Part shown: positions 22,266-34,792 of the stretch, one piece after another | How positions within the stretch are numbered: the first letter of the stretch is position 1 | How the letters are laid out: each line of letters begins with the position of its first letter | Assembly: GCA_037126765.1 (NCBI GenBank) | Contig: JBBCBC010000037.1 | Coordinates: 7,631,263 to 7,695,262, forward strand | Direction of reading: 5' to 3' | DNA from: Stenogyne calaminthoides | Taxonomy: Eukaryota > Streptophyta > Magnoliopsida > Lamiales > Lamiaceae | DNA length: 64,000 nucleotides | Made by a program: the position numbers and the translations under genes | The notes under the pieces: model-generated | What the model was told of the DNA's origin: nothing | Seen by the model: only the letters and a program-made list of their open reading frames with translations | The model's database searches: none

Positions 22266-24190
22266 TTAATCTTATGTTTATTTTGTATGTTATATAGACT
22301 TTAAAAACTAGTTTTATATTTATTTATCTTGTACTAATAAAATGCAACATGATTACGGAGAATCAGTTATGTAAGTCAATAAGCCATTTTCTATGGACTT
22401 TATTCGAATACAGCGAACACAAATGTGTACACACAATTAATAGAGTGACATAATAAACACCATCTAGATCAGTAGGGTCGCTCAATCCATTAATAATAGA
22501 GATGCATTTTTCTATTCAAGGGAGAAAAAAAGTTTCATGCTGTTGCAATTATTAGTGCGTGCATGTTTTATAAATTAAGATAGATATTATCTCTTTAATA
22601 CTTTAATGTCGTTTGATTTTACTCCATAATTATTTGATAAAACCACGAAATGGCATATAATGTAGATGCATATAAGAATGAAGATATGCATACTAGATTA
22701 ATAGAAGGAACAATCTAGCAATTTCGCGTTTTGGTTTGAGTAAATGTATAAGAACAATTTTTTTAAAGGTAAAATAATAATTCAAACTCATATAGAGAGA
22801 TAGTTATATATATATAGTGATGTTTAGATGTTGTAATCACTTCAACTATTCAACTTCGTCATTAGAAAAATTATTATCATGATATTATTTCATTCTATAG
22901 TAATATTGATTTAATTCTCCACACAAATTTCTGAACTCGGCACTGCACACTTTTCATTAATGATTGAGCTCATGAAATTAATTTTTTTTTACTATAATGA
23001 TAAGTGGACTGGTAACATATCTGTGCTTATTTATGTAATCGCATCAGTGTGTACACATGTTTTTGGTAGTCAAAAATCTACTAATAAAGTACAAGAGGAA
23101 AAGCTCAGAGCACGGCCACATATTTTACGCCCAACTTTAGTTTTCTCAGCCTTTATTAACCGTACGATACGAAGTTGAAACATCCAAAGTCAAAGCCTCT
23201 TTGCGGCCATTAAACCTTAATCCCGTGCATGCACGTCATTTTTATGTCACAAATACGTCATATAATATTATAATAAAATAAATTAATAATACAACTTGCC
23301 CCCTTCAATGCATCTTCTTCTGTGAATTTATTTATGACACACGCTTGCGTGAGATGGCATGAAAGAATTCCGTTCGACGTAGGCGTGAGCCTGATGACTC
23401 TGATACCATTAAAAAAAAATTTCTCATTTAAAAGCACGAACTTTTAGAGAGGTGACGAATTAATTCTTTTGTATATAGTTTCCTAATACGGTCTCATGGT
23501 AACATGAAATATAATTTGAGCAATGACGCTTTAATTATTATTGATTAATGCTAGTTTGTATCATGTCTCAGGTATGTATGAGACTTTTTCATACTTTCAA
23601 TCGAGTTTATCTTTATTTATTTATTAATTATAGTCGGTAGTTTTTACATTGGTTTCAGTTTCTAATTAAATGTGTTGGTAATTTGGGAAAAAAAAATTGC
23701 ACAATTCAGTTTAAAAAAAATACATCTTTTAATTGATTTTAAAACACACTATATATAAGTGTATATATAAGTGCATGATGTATATGAGACCCACTCTAGA
23801 TCTAGAATACAACTTTTAGTTTTAATTATAACAAAATTGATAATTAGATAATTAAGCAGCCTTAACTTTTAAATAAAATACTAAGTACGTCAAAGTGATT
23901 AATGGACAGTACTAACGTGTCGAAAAATGCTCATATTAAATTTGTACGTCGTACGTATTTGAAAGTAAATGCATTTATAAACCTACCATATCCAAAGAGG
24001 AAATAAAGGTCTTATCTTTTCTTGCTACAAAAAATAATTAGAGTTAATTATTAAATAAATAGAAGTCTGATCTTTCTTCGTTTTCAATACCTTAATCAGT
24101 TGATTTCTACGTCTCTCCCTTTCCCAATCGACCGCCCAAAGAAAAAGCACTTCAAAGTTTTCAATAAATTCGACAACTCCTAAAGTAGGT
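22266..24190. other. AT-rich intergenic region
   Basis: No gene is supported. At 23393-23410 the plus strand reads GACTCTGATACCA, the reverse complement of an initiator-tRNA-Met primer-binding site (TGGTATCAGAG), suggesting the relic of a minus-strand LTR element around 23380-23460. Its LTRs are no longer recognisable. Confidence 0.4.
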
Positions 24191-24470
24191 TGTTGAGGGA
24201 AATTAAATAAATAGATTATTTAAAAATTTCTCTCTACAAAGTTCTCGAAACTTTTAGATGAGGCGGAATTTCTCACAGTATCGAGTCCGGAATGTGGGTT
24301 TGATTCCCATGGAAGACTTTCACCCATTTAAATTGTCCACTCTGTTGGGCCTCCTCTCCGGAGGAAGCGAGACTGATGATTACGAGTGAGGAGCGTGTTG
24401 AGAAATTAAATAAATAGATTATTAAAACCCTCTCTACAAATTCTCGAACTTTTAGATGAGGCAGAATCTA
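24191..24470 (+). mobile_element. TRIM-like miniature LTR retrotransposon (candidate)
   Basis: Two ~80-bp direct repeats begin TGTTGAG: 24191-24277 and 24396 to about 24470. They share AAATTAAATAAATAGATTAT, CTCTCTACAAA and CTTTTAGATGAGGC. The first ends TCTCACA (so TG...CA) and is followed at once by a degenerate tRNA-Met primer site (GTATCGAGTC) and GGGTTTGATTCCC. A purine-rich stretch (GAGTGAGGAGCG) directly precedes the second. The interior is only ~118 bp and non-coding. This layout fits a TRIM. No target duplication was found, and the second repeat lacks the final bases. Confidence 0.5.
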
Positions 24471-24970
24471 TATGGAGTCCATGTCTTTATTTATTTCCTT
24501 CGAATATAAATTATATTATTTTTGTTATTTCTTCTCCGTTCTGTTATTAGCAATATTACAGTCCAATACTCAAAGAAATTAAGTTAAAAACGTGGAAATT
24601 CTGAACTAAGGAAAGCTGGGGGGCCCTCTTACAGCCTCATGATATATTTTAGTCTTCTGGATCTTTTGATTTTATGACATTTTTATAGTCGTTTAATTGA
24701 CTTTTGAAATTTCTCTAATTTCCAGGTGATCAATGATTTCAGCTTTAGAAATCATGATTAATTAATCACTATTTAGCTTAAGCTTTATATGTGTTACTTG
24801 TAATAGGTTGCACTTTGCGAGACTGTGGGGGTTTGAATTTTGCCAAACTTAAAAGGTGCTAAAGATTTTCCGCCGATCTTGTTGAATATAAATGACTCGT
24901 TTGCATTAGAAAAAGAATTGATAACCGCCGGATAAGATTTAATAGGCTTGTATTGTTTACAAAAAGTCAT

Positions 24971-25170
24971 AATTAAATCTTGTATTATAATTTTAATGTG
25001 TGCAAAAAATATGTTTTTACAAAAAACAAAATTGCAATTTAGCGTAAATAAACTATGTTAAAAAAATTATGATTAAATCTTGTATTATAATTTTAATGTG
25101 TGCAAAATATATGTTTTTACAAAAAACAAAATTGCAATTTAGCGTAAATAAACTATGTTAAAAAAATTAT
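24971..25170. repeat. Two-copy tandem repeat, 100-bp period
   Basis: 24971-25070 and 25071-25170 are almost identical (a few differences such as AAAAAATAT versus AAAATATAT). The unit begins ATTAAATCTTGTATTATAAT and ends ACTATGTTAAAAAAATTATG. Non-coding. Confidence 0.9.
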
Positions 25171-25937
25171 GACAAAAAATTGTGTGAGGCTACATATACG
25201 TCTATTAAACAAATCCTATTTACTATATTATTATGATTTTTGGTTTTATTTTTATAAGCAGTTGTTATTTTTTAAAAGGACTCGAATGAATTTAGAAGTA
25301 TTAGACATGAAGTTGTGATTGACACTGACAGATATACGAGTGATTTTGAAAATCTATTTGACTACATATGACGTCGACATGCCTAAATATGCTTAAGTTT
25401 GTAAAAATCAATGAAATACTAATGCTTGTCAAATTTTAACATCAACCAGCTAAGATTTTTATCTAATATGGGTGGAAACATGTTCAAATTCATTGTACGA
25501 GGACCACTGTCCACACGACGTTGTCATTCGGATAATGACATGTTTATTTAGAATTTATTAAAGACTAACAAATTCCACGTAAATTAAAATTCCCAATAAA
25601 AATATAATTTGTGATATATTACTCAAGAATACAATTTTATCCGGTGCGAATGTTGATTTTTAATTTGTAAAAAAAAATAAAAAATACAATAAATATAATT
25701 AATAATTAAGATTTAAGAGAAGCATAAATTCTATCTTTGGCATTGCAAGCTAAACAAGTTTTCTAGTCTTAGAGATTTATCTTTTCCACGCAAAATTACT
25801 TTTCTCCGTGTATTACATCATTTGTGTACCGAATCCTGTAGACAAGTTTATGCCTAGTTTTCGGCAACTCATTTTTTGCATTTGTTATCAAATTCCTATC
25901 CGACCAAACTTCCTTTGAAACAATTTCTATCTTTTGA
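25171..25937. other. AT-rich spacer before the second LINE
   Basis: No gene, RNA or repeat is recognised. Confidence 0.4.
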
Positions 25938-26121
25938 ATTTTTTTTTTTGAACAGGCAAATAAATTTTTATTACTAACAGTGGGAATATTAAGTACAAGA
26001 TGTACCCAACATTCTAATTTTGATTCCTGCAATTCCACTAACTATCTTTCTCCACACTCTGACCATGTTTAAGTTATCTTTCTCTATACTTTGACCACTC
26101 TTACAGAAGATGAAGTTACTA

Positions 26122-26907
26122 TCACTTAGTTATCATAGATCGGAGACATTTACCAGAATCCATGAGCCATTCCGAAAAGCTTGTGTTGACTAATTTTTTC
26201 GCCTCCATCGATGACCATGTTCTTGTTTTAACTTCGTTGATGCACTTGTTCGGGTTAGGTGTTACGCCATTAAATACCATATCATTCCTCATTTTCCAAA
26301 TATTCCACACCATTCCGATCCAAATAGCCGACACAATGTTTGAGATTTTGCCCCGACCAATTGAATCGGAATGTTGTAGGAAATGAATGTGAGGGGAGAA
26401 ATGAGGAACCATCATGATATTCAACCATTTATAACACCTTAACCAGATCTGCGCAGTCACCTTGCAAAGAAAAAAGAGATGAGATTGAGTCTCTTCTTCC
26501 TCGCCACACATTGGACATTTGGTATCTCCGTCTGTTGCAATGACCCTTCTCTTTTGTAGTTCAACTCTTGTTGTCATTCGATGCTTGAGCAGTTTCCAAA
26601 CAATACATTGGTAGCGCCGTGGGGCGATGCTTTTCCAGAATTTTCTGAAGATCTTCTTGTCTTGTTGTAGCCCTGGATTCGCCGCTGCTTCCTGAAGTTT
26701 AATGGTGTATGCGATGTTTGTGGAGTACATACCGTTTGTAGAATGCCTCCATCTCCATGTGTCCTCGCCTTGCTGCTGAAGTTTGTACCTGTTTAACAAT
26801 GTATTTAATTCGTTTACAAGTGATTGTTCCCTTACACGTAACTCCCTTCTCCATCTTAGGTTCCAACTCCAAACTCCCTCATCCCAACTACCCATCTCCC
26901 CTGCCAC
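26122..26907 (-). pseudogene. LINE 2 ORF2, C-terminal zf-RVT part
   Basis: An open 261-codon stretch on the minus strand. It starts in the Trp-rich region (WSWNLRWRRE), continues through FWKSIAPRRYQCIVWKLL, the zinc-finger-like CPMCGEEEETQSHLFFLC, and WIGMVWNIWKMRND, and ends in SMITK. Upstream codons continue to 27174 in other frames, so the ATG at 26907 is not a real start. Confidence 0.85.
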
Positions 26908-27174
26908 CTCCTCCCTCTGCCCACTAAGAGCAAACAGCCTACCAAACCTTGTTTTAAGAGGTTCATCCCCACACCAACAATCGTGTCAGAACTTGATTTT
27001 CATCCCATTACCCACTATCCTAATGAAATCTTTATTGATGCCCCCACTCCCATCCACTCCCTCATATATCTCGCAAATATTTTTCCACCATCCTGAGCAA
27101 CTAGTGTAGCCCCTACCTCCCCTGATTCTGCCCTCCCTTCTCCCTCTCATTTTTTCTACAAATTCTCCTATGTC

Positions 27175-29030
27175 TGTTGGGATTATACTGGAAAGTATGT
27201 TTTTACTTTGTATAATCGAAACCTAATTTCGAACTTATTCTTTGAAATAAATTGTTTATCATCGATGCTTTAAATATCATTGAATGTTACATATATTTAT
27301 TATAAATTTGTTCAATAATTAAATGCGTGTTACATTGTAGTTAATTTAGTGATCTTTCACGAAAGATTAAATAACGATCCCTTGTAACTAAAAAGTCGTC
27401 ATTCACGACCTAGATGGAAATGAACAACCCATCGCGAAAGGTTGAGGTGTAAGGCTCGATTGGTTTGTCTTGACTAAGAGATTACACTAAGTACCGTGGT
27501 GATCTGGCATTGAATAGGACCTACATGAGGATAAATTCTTGAGCTGAACAAGGAAGAATTAGACCTCGGTGGTTAGATTATTTCTTAACCTTCGTCCGCT
27601 TAAATAGGATCACGTGGGATTGATAACTATTGCTTTGACTTATCATCATGGGTAGCGAATCAAAGAGATTCAATACTTTTTATCTTGGGCAATATTATTA
27701 GTCACATGTGATTGCTAAGATTTAATCTGAAGAATGCGTATTACAAATACGCTTTGTTCGATTTGCCCTCTTGGGAGGTTCATAAGTTTTATCATACCAA
27801 ATCTTACAAGTGGAATTAGTTTCCCAGATGGATAATAATGTTGAACAGTTCCTTGACCAAAGATAAAAAGATATTAATTAATGGAAAGCTATTTCATTGG
27901 CTTGAAATAATTAATGGGCTTTGAATAATCTTAAACCACGAGAAATAATGGCCGGGAGCCATATTGATATTGTAATATGGGTTAAGATGGATAGTGCAAT
28001 ATTAATTATGTAGTGGGATTAATTAATATTTATGGGCTTGAATTATATTGTGGCTCAATATTAGATATTCAAGGTCCATTAGAAGGTCCAATCTTAATTC
28101 TCCTAAAAGGCCCGCGGTAGCCAAACAAATAGTCCAATAACCGAAAAAGATGATTAAAATAAAATAAATATTGTTCTTTATTTTTCCTCTAAATTTTGAA
28201 AATTATGAATAAGTTGGGAGAAAGATTTTCTTTGAATTTTGTTATGGAATGAAGATATGTATTCTTGGAATACAAGATTATCTCATTAAATTCAATCTCC
28301 CACTTGGTTATTTCATAAGAGAATTTTGAAATTTTGAAAATATAGTGGGCAAGAAAAGATTTTCTTGATTTTTCTTGAAAAAAGATATTATGGAAGATAT
28401 GTATTTCTTGAAATACAAGAATATCTCATAAATTCAAGAAGATCCAAATCTTGGATTCTTGCACACATTAATTTTCGAAAATCCATATTGTTGAGGAGGT
28501 GGGATTTTTTTGTGGAATATTTTAATTATGGGAAAAAAAATATATAGGAGATATATTCAAGATTTCTTGGTGATCGAAAAAGTCTTTTCCACGTTGTTTT
28601 TCTCTTGAAAAAATAGACCACCTCTCACCTATAAATAGGGGATGATTCTTTCATTCTCAATACAATTCCATGTCTTTGGAAAAATTAGCAAATCCACATA
28701 AGTTGGTGCAACAAAGTTTATTTTTTCTTTTTGTTAATTGTTAAACAAAGTGTCCTTCCAATTGATAGTTGAGCAAAATTAAGGAATACTTGGGAAGTCC
28801 TTTTGGTTAGTCCGTCCAACCGAATTCAATTATCATCCCGAGAGGTGCGTTCATGTAAACCCATAGATTCGCGTGCGTGGGGTTTTATGTGGCTTATTAT
28901 ATGCATGATATGTTGTTGCAATTATTATTTGAATTAATATAGGATTAATTCATGCTAGTAATAATTATTAGAATTAAATTTGTATTTAAATATTCACCCC
29001 GAATAGATCTGTGCAACTCATTAACCAACA
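27175..29030 (+). mobile_element. Solo LTR no. 1 (1,856 bp) inserted in LINE 2
   Basis: Begins TGTTGGGATTATAC and ends CCAACA. The direct repeat ATGTC flanks it at 27170-27174 and 29031-29035. It has no internal coding region and no second LTR, so it is the usual product of LTR-LTR recombination. A TATA-like CCTATAAATAGGGG near 28628 marks the plausible U3/R promoter in plus orientation. It shares most of its length with the copies at 29399-31200 and 61083-62926. Confidence 0.9.
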
Positions 29031-29035
29031 ATGTC

Positions 29036-29398
29036 TCCATACTTAGACTAGATCACTTTTACCCACAATCTCCCTGGTTCACTCAGCACTCTCCAAACCC
29101 ATTTTCCCAGTAAAGTCATATTGAAAGTACCCAGATCTTTGATTCCTAAACCCCTGTCACCTTTATTTTTGCAGACCTCGCTCCACCTAACCCATGGAAT
29201 TTTGCTCTCATTATACCCCCCACCCCACAAAAAAAAAATTCTTGTTCACTCGGGGTTTTATAGGTAATTGGTAGAAATACGAATGATGATTGAACTAAAG
29301 AAAGGACATCTTGGATCAACGTTGCTCTGCCCCCTAACGATATATTCTTATCGCTCCAAATTGATATTCGTTTTCTGATTTTTTTTCCATGAGCTTCG
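29036..29398 (-). pseudogene. LINE 2 ORF2 fragment between the two solo LTRs
   Basis: The minus strand gives ISLGGRATLIQDVLSLVQSS at the right and WVRWSEVCKNKGDRGLGIKD then GTFNMTLLGKWVW to the left. This is the segment that joins the reverse transcriptase to the zf-RVT region in plant LINEs, so 29036-29398 is a continuous LINE piece isolated by insertions on both sides. Confidence 0.85.
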
Positions 29399-31200
29399 TG
29401 TTGGGGAATAAGTTGCACAGATCTATTCGGGGTGAATATTTAAATACAAATTTAATTCATTAATTATTACTAGCATGAATTAATCCTATATTAATTCAAA
29501 TAATAATCGCAACAACATATCATGCATATAAAAAAGCCACGAAAACCTACGAATTGATCTACGGGTTTACGTGAACGCATTCTCCTGGATAAGTAGTGAC
29601 TTTTGGCTTCTGACCTGACTAACCAAAAGGACTTCCCAAGATTCCCAAATTTTGCTCAACTATCCGGTGGAAGGACACTCGTCGAACAATTAACAAAAGG
29701 AAAAAAATAAACTTTGTTGCACCACCTTGTTTTGCTAATATTTCCAAAGACATGGAATTGTCTTTTGAATGAACTAATCATCCCCTATTTATAGGGAGAG
29801 AGGGGGCTCGAAAATTTTAGTAGAAAATCAATGTGGGAAAAGAATTTTCTTGGTCACCAAGAAATCTTGAATATATCTCCTATATTCTTTTTTCCCATAA
29901 TTAAAATATTCCACAAAAAATCTCACCTCCTCAATTATGGGTAATTTTTCGAAAATACTAGGCAAGATACCAAGATTTGGATCTTCTTGAATTTATGAGA
30001 TATTCTTGTATTTCAAAGAAATACATATCTTCCATAATATCTTTTCAAGAAAATCAAGAAAATCTTTCTTGCCCACTATATTTCAAAAAATTTGAAATTC
30101 CTTAATGAATAACTAAGGGAGATTTCTTGAATTTAATGAGATAATCTTGTATTCCAAGAATACATATCTTCATTCCATAACAAAATTCAAAGAAAATCTT
30201 TTCTCCTCTTTTATCCATAAATTTCTCGAAAATATCATAGGAAAATTAAGAACAATATTTATTTTATTTTAATCACTTTTTTCAGTTATCAACCATTTGT
30301 CATTGTTTAATTTAGAGAATTAAAGATTGGGCTTCTAATGGATCTTGAATATCTAATATTGAGCCACAATATAATTCAAGCCCATAAATATTAATTAATC
30401 CCACTACATAATTAATATTGACCATCCATCTTAATCCATATTACATATGGCTCCCTTAAAATTATTTTTCCTCAAGATTATTAGCCCATCAATTAATTCA
30501 AGCCAAGCTTTTCGTTAATTAATATCTTTTGTCCTTTGGTCGAAATCCATTCAACATTATTATCCATAAAAACTAATTCCACTTGCAAGATTTGGTATGA
30601 TAAAACTTATGAACCTCCCAAGGGGTAAATCAAGCAAGCGTACTTGCGATTCTTCAGATAAAATCTTAAGAATCACATGTGACCAATAATATTGCCCAAG
30701 ATAAAAGTATTGAATCTCCGATTCGCTACCCATGATAAGTCAAAACAATAGTTACCAATCCCACGTGATCCTATTTAAGGGGATTTTTAAAACAACGAAC
30801 CCATCGGCGCCTAATTCTTCCTTGTTCGATTCAAAGAATTTATCCTCCTCAGGAGGTCCTATTCAACAAGACCAATTGCACTAAAAACAGTAATCTCTTG
30901 GCCAAGACAAACCAATCTTCTTACACCTCAACCTTTTCGCGATGGTTGTTCATTTCATCTAGGTTATTGAATGGCGTCTTTTTAGTTACAAGGACTTAAT
31001 TTAATCTTCGTGATCGCATCACTAAATTAACTACACTGAATATACGCATTTAATTATTGAACAGCTTATCAAAGAAATATATGTAACATTCAATCATATT
31101 TAAAACATCTACGATAAACAATTTATTTCAAGAATAAATAAGTAAAATTTAGTTTCGATTATACAAAGTAAAAAACATACTTTTCAGTATAATCCCAACA
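29399..31200 (-). mobile_element. Solo LTR no. 2 (1,802 bp) inserted in LINE 2, opposite orientation
   Basis: On the plus strand it starts TGTTGGGGAATAAG and ends AGTATAATCCCAACA, i.e. solo LTR no. 1 reversed. The direct repeat CTTCG flanks it at 29394-29398 and 31201-31205. It lies 368 bp from solo LTR no. 1 and is its inverted copy, so the pair forms inverted arms of about 1.8 kb. Confidence 0.9.
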
Positions 31201-31205
31201 CTTCG

Positions 31206-32530
31206 ACCATGACTCAACTTGGTTGTGGCTTATGCCAACATTCATGCCCAGATAAGAAAACGGCCCCTTTCCAACTACACATTCCATAATTCCAGTCATT
31301 TCCTCCATAACAGAATGCTCAATATTTAGTCCCCAAATGCAACTCTTTTTAAAATTGACCGAAGTAACTCAAAGTTTCTCAATATATCTCTAATGTTCAA
31401 CAAATTTTCCACTTTACCATAGCATAAGAACACATTATCATCAGCATATTGTAGATGAGAGATTTTTACCTTATCTTTCCCGATGATGGCCGGTTCTATG
31501 AGCTCCTTATCCACTGCCCTTGTGACCAAGCGACTTAGACCTTCTACAAAGATGAGGAAGAGGAAAGGTGAGAGTGGATCTCCTTATCTAAAGCCCCTTT
31601 CCATCTTGAAATTTCCTGATGGACTGCAATTAATGAGGACGGATGCTGATGCCGTTGACACACATTCCATAACCCATCTTCTCCATTTATCACTGAAGTT
31701 CATTCTTTCCATTATTTCATCCAGAAAATCCCACTCGACCGAGTCATATGCCTTCGCAAAATCAATTTTGAAGATGACTCGCTGTTTCTTTTTTCTTCTT
31801 GCTTCCTCCATCGCTTCATTAATGATAACAATCCCATCAGTGATTTGCCTGCCCCCAATGAAGGCTGATTGAGATTCCGAGATGATTGGATCCAGAATTT
31901 TGGATAATCTTGAAGCAAGAACCTTCGCGATTATCTTGTACAGACAGCCTATAAGTGAAATAGGCCGGTAATCCTCGAAGCTTTGTCCACCTTCTTTCTT
32001 GGGGATGAGCACAATGAAGGAGGGTTCAAGCCCTTCACTATCTTGTCGTTCCGGTGGAAGTCGTCCATCATTTTCATTACCTCTTCTTTCAACACGTCCC
32101 AATTTTCTTTGATAAAGCCAAAAGAGTAACCATCAGGTCCCGGGCTTTTGTTAGAATCGCAAGCCTGAATGGTTTCTTTCACCTCATCAATTGAAAATGA
32201 GGCCAGGAGGAATTCATTCTCGCACCATTCTATTTTTCTGTCGAACAGATCTTCAGGGGTAGTTGGCCTCTGTTTACGCCGAGATCGAAAGTGTGAGCTA
32301 AAGTGCCTGAATGCTTCTTCTTTGACTTCTCGAACTGATTCAACCCATCTGCCATGTGCCCCTATGCCGCTGATTTCAGAATTTTTACTCCTCCTGTTTA
32401 TCCACCGATGGTAGATGCCTGAATTAACATCCCCTTCAAGAATCCATGTAGCTTTTGCTTTTTGATGTAACATGCTTTCCTTTCGGAGTAAATCTCTCAA
32501 CAATTTTGCGTTAACTCTATTCCTGTCCAT
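31206..32530 (-). pseudogene. LINE 2 ORF2, linker and reverse transcriptase
   Basis: From 32530 the frame gives the linker (MDRNRVNAKLLRDLLRKE, then ATWILEGDVNSGIYH) and NKSPGPDGYSF. It shifts near 32030 into LEPSFIVLIPKKE, PISLIGCLYKIIAKVLASRL, FIGGRQITDG and KIDFAKAYDSVEW. A TAA stop at 31584-31586 replaces the Gln of RQGDPLSP. The active site LQYADD lies near 31440. Inactive through a frameshift, a nonsense change and the two insertions. Confidence 0.88.
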
Positions 32531-32535
32531 GACTT

Positions 32536-32642
32536 TCTCTTCTGAATATTATAATGTGTTTCACTAGCTCCATTTATACCAAATACTCTATGTAATGATT
32601 AATGTTGAAATATAAGATTATGTGCGAGAATGAGGATAAAAA
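32536..32642. other. Short spacer between LINE 2 and the inverted-repeat element
   Basis: AT-rich; nothing recognised. Confidence 0.4.
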
Positions 32643-33003
32643 CTTGTGTGAACAGTCGCACCGATTCCTCTGTTCCAAAGTTTGGTATTCCATCCCTGTT
32701 TCATAATCTCTCAATTTGATATTTGTCTTATATTTTAATTATTTAAAATCTAAAATAAATATTAAAAAAAAATCCAGTTTTTTTCATTCTTCCCGAACTT
32801 TTAACCCGTGGTTAGTTTTTCTCATTGTCACGCTTTCCGAATAATTCCATAATTTAGGGTTTATGGTTCATGATCTATGGTATAGAGTTTAGAATTTTAA
32901 ATAATTAAAACATGAGACATGTGTCAAATTTAGAGGATATGAAACATGGGTGGAACACCATATTTTGGCACAGAGGAATCCAACCGGTGAACAGTTCACC
33001 GTG
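32643..33003. mobile_element. MITE-like element with long terminal inverted repeats (~360 bp)
   Basis: The left arm (about 32643-32755) is an imperfect inverted copy of the right arm (about 32888-33003). Pairs include GATTCCTCTGTTCCAAAGTT with the complement of a TTTGGCACAGAGGAATC stretch near 32965, CCCTGTTTCAT with ATGAAACATGGG, and TTTTAATTATTTAAAATCTA with its complement near 32893. Arms of ~115 bp leave a loop of ~130 bp with no ORF. No clear target duplication was seen, so the superfamily is unassigned. Confidence 0.65.
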
Positions 33004-33874
33004 AACTCGATTTTTATAAGTATCACTGTTATGTATAAAAATTATCACTAAAATGCATAAAAACTTTGACTGTTACACACAAACACTATCACTGTTAAAA
33101 AATGTGTTATATTTTTAAATAGTGAATTTTTTATCTAATAAAATGGTGATAGTTTTTCTTGAATAATGTAGAGTTTATATATAATCACGATTCACAAAGA
33201 GTTATTCTTTCGAGAATGAGATAATATTGGTTGAGATTGATCGTGAGATAAATTTAAATCAAACATATTTAATTATACCCTAACTTTCATCGTTTTTTTT
33301 TAAATAGTTAATGAATTTACCTCGTTAAATTTGCTAGTTGGAGCACTAAAATTCACGGGAAATTTTATTTTTTGATTATCACTATTATACATAAACATTC
33401 ACATTATTATGTATTTTATATACTATCACCGTTAAAAATAATAATAATGCATAAAATCGTAATAGTGACATAATAGTGACAGTACCTTTGCATAACAACA
33501 ATAGAAATCACACTGAATTTTACAATTTACATTAAAAAGTGCCGGGTAAAGGTTTCGGCCAACAGAATAACAATAAAAAGGGCCCATTTATGGGCCGGCC
33601 GCTAACAGCGCAACTAAGTCTTCGGCCTATTGGCCGTTAAATTCATTTTTAAAGGGTCTGCTGAGTTCTTTGCAAATTCTAGATTTGGGCTGGGTTTTCT
33701 ATTTTTCCATTCCTAAGTTTTATTTTTTTCCTTAAAAAAAAAACAGGCATATCTTAGTTACTTTTTTATTTGTGCGTTTTTTTATAAATATATTTTGTGA
33801 CAGTATGTACTGTGTAGAGAAAAAAATGATCAGTTGTGGCAAAAAAATATTAGGGTTCTGTGAAACTGTGATTA
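33004..33874. other. AT-rich spacer before the gypsy element
   Basis: No coding sequence. Short repeats of the type TATCACTGTTA(T/A) recur between about 33020 and 33480. Two site-II-like GGCCCA/GGGCCG motifs lie near 33580-33600. Confidence 0.4.
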
Positions 33875-33879
33875 TATCT

Positions 33880-34792
33880 TGTCGCGAGTCGTTTTAGTTG
33901 ATGAATATTATGTGGCTAATTTGATAACAACTCGCAAACAAAACATATACGTGTTAAATAAACGGTAAGTAAGATGAATTTGTTTACGGGTTAAATCAAA
34001 AATGACTACTCTGGGGGCATACTGCAAGGGATATTGTATTATGAAACGCGCGTCACGATTAACGATACATCTTATGAAGATGAATCGATGCAGATAAAGA
34101 TAATTTTTTCATTAGCAAAATGAGTGCTAGGGTTTTTTGTTTATGTGGATGATCACTCGAACTTTTTTTAGTTCCTCTCCTCTCTCGAGGATTTCATAGG
34201 TTATTTTTTTTTGTGAACCCTTATCTTCTTTTTTTTTTCTTCCTTTTATAAAGACTCCTGTAAGCATGAAATTTGGGTTGGTATAGCATGAAATTTGGAG
34301 TCTTTAGATCATGCAAGAACCTCGGTGGTGTTGCCATGTTTCCGGCCGTCTTCTAGATTGATCTTAGCTAGCTTTTGTCTCAGAGGATGCTCTTTTTGAT
34401 CCAAATTAATCTCTTTGTTCGGTTGGGCGTTTTGTTCGCTCTTTAATCATGTCGGTTTTATCTTTGGAAGATTGTCCTCCTCGAGCACCCGAGCCCTCGG
34501 GATATTTGGGTCTTCGGGATATTTTGAGTGTCGAGCACTCGACCGCCGGGATTTCCAGTATTTTGGCGTTCGATTCGCCAGTTTTGCTTATGGCGCCTTT
34601 CGATTTTTGCTTATCGATTCCTTCTTTCCCGACTGAGTAGCGGATCGTTTGTTCGGTAAAAATCGAGCAACTCGATCGGTTGGCGAACAAAAAGTAACTC
34701 ATCCACCTAGGGCATAATTATTATATTCGAATATTACACGTGTCGCTTTTTTGATGTTCGATTAATCCTGATTTATTATATCGAACACAACA
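33880..34792 (-). repeat. 3' LTR of the gypsy element (913 bp)
   Basis: Left copy on the plus strand. It starts TGTCGCGAGTCG (missing three bases found in the other LTR) and ends TATCGAACACAACA. A minus-strand TATA-like CTTTATAAAAGG lies at about 34241-34252. Confidence 0.88.

Larger units (their letters stand above)
25938..32535 (-). mobile_element. Second LINE, 5'-truncated, interrupted by two solo LTRs
   Basis: The minus-strand poly-A tail is the T-run at 25938-25949. LINE sequence occupies 25950-27174, 29036-29398 and 31206 to about 32535; the gaps are two LTR insertions with 5-bp duplications (ATGTC and CTTCG). Removing them gives about 2.9 kb of LINE carrying part of ORF2 (linker, reverse transcriptase, zf-RVT) without the endonuclease. 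It is a different subfamily from the copy at 19011-22254: domains match but sequence differs clearly. No target duplication was identified at its own ends, so the 5' limit is approximate. Confidence 0.85.

Noticed and set aside
24290..24310. tRNA-like B box (GGGTTTGATTCCC)
   Set aside because: No matching A box or cloverleaf; better explained as the stretch after the primer site of a TRIM-like element.
27175..31200. The two flanking LTR copies as one LTR retrotransposon
   Set aside because: They are in inverted, not direct, orientation, each has its own different 5-bp duplication, and the sequence between is LINE, so they are two independent insertions.
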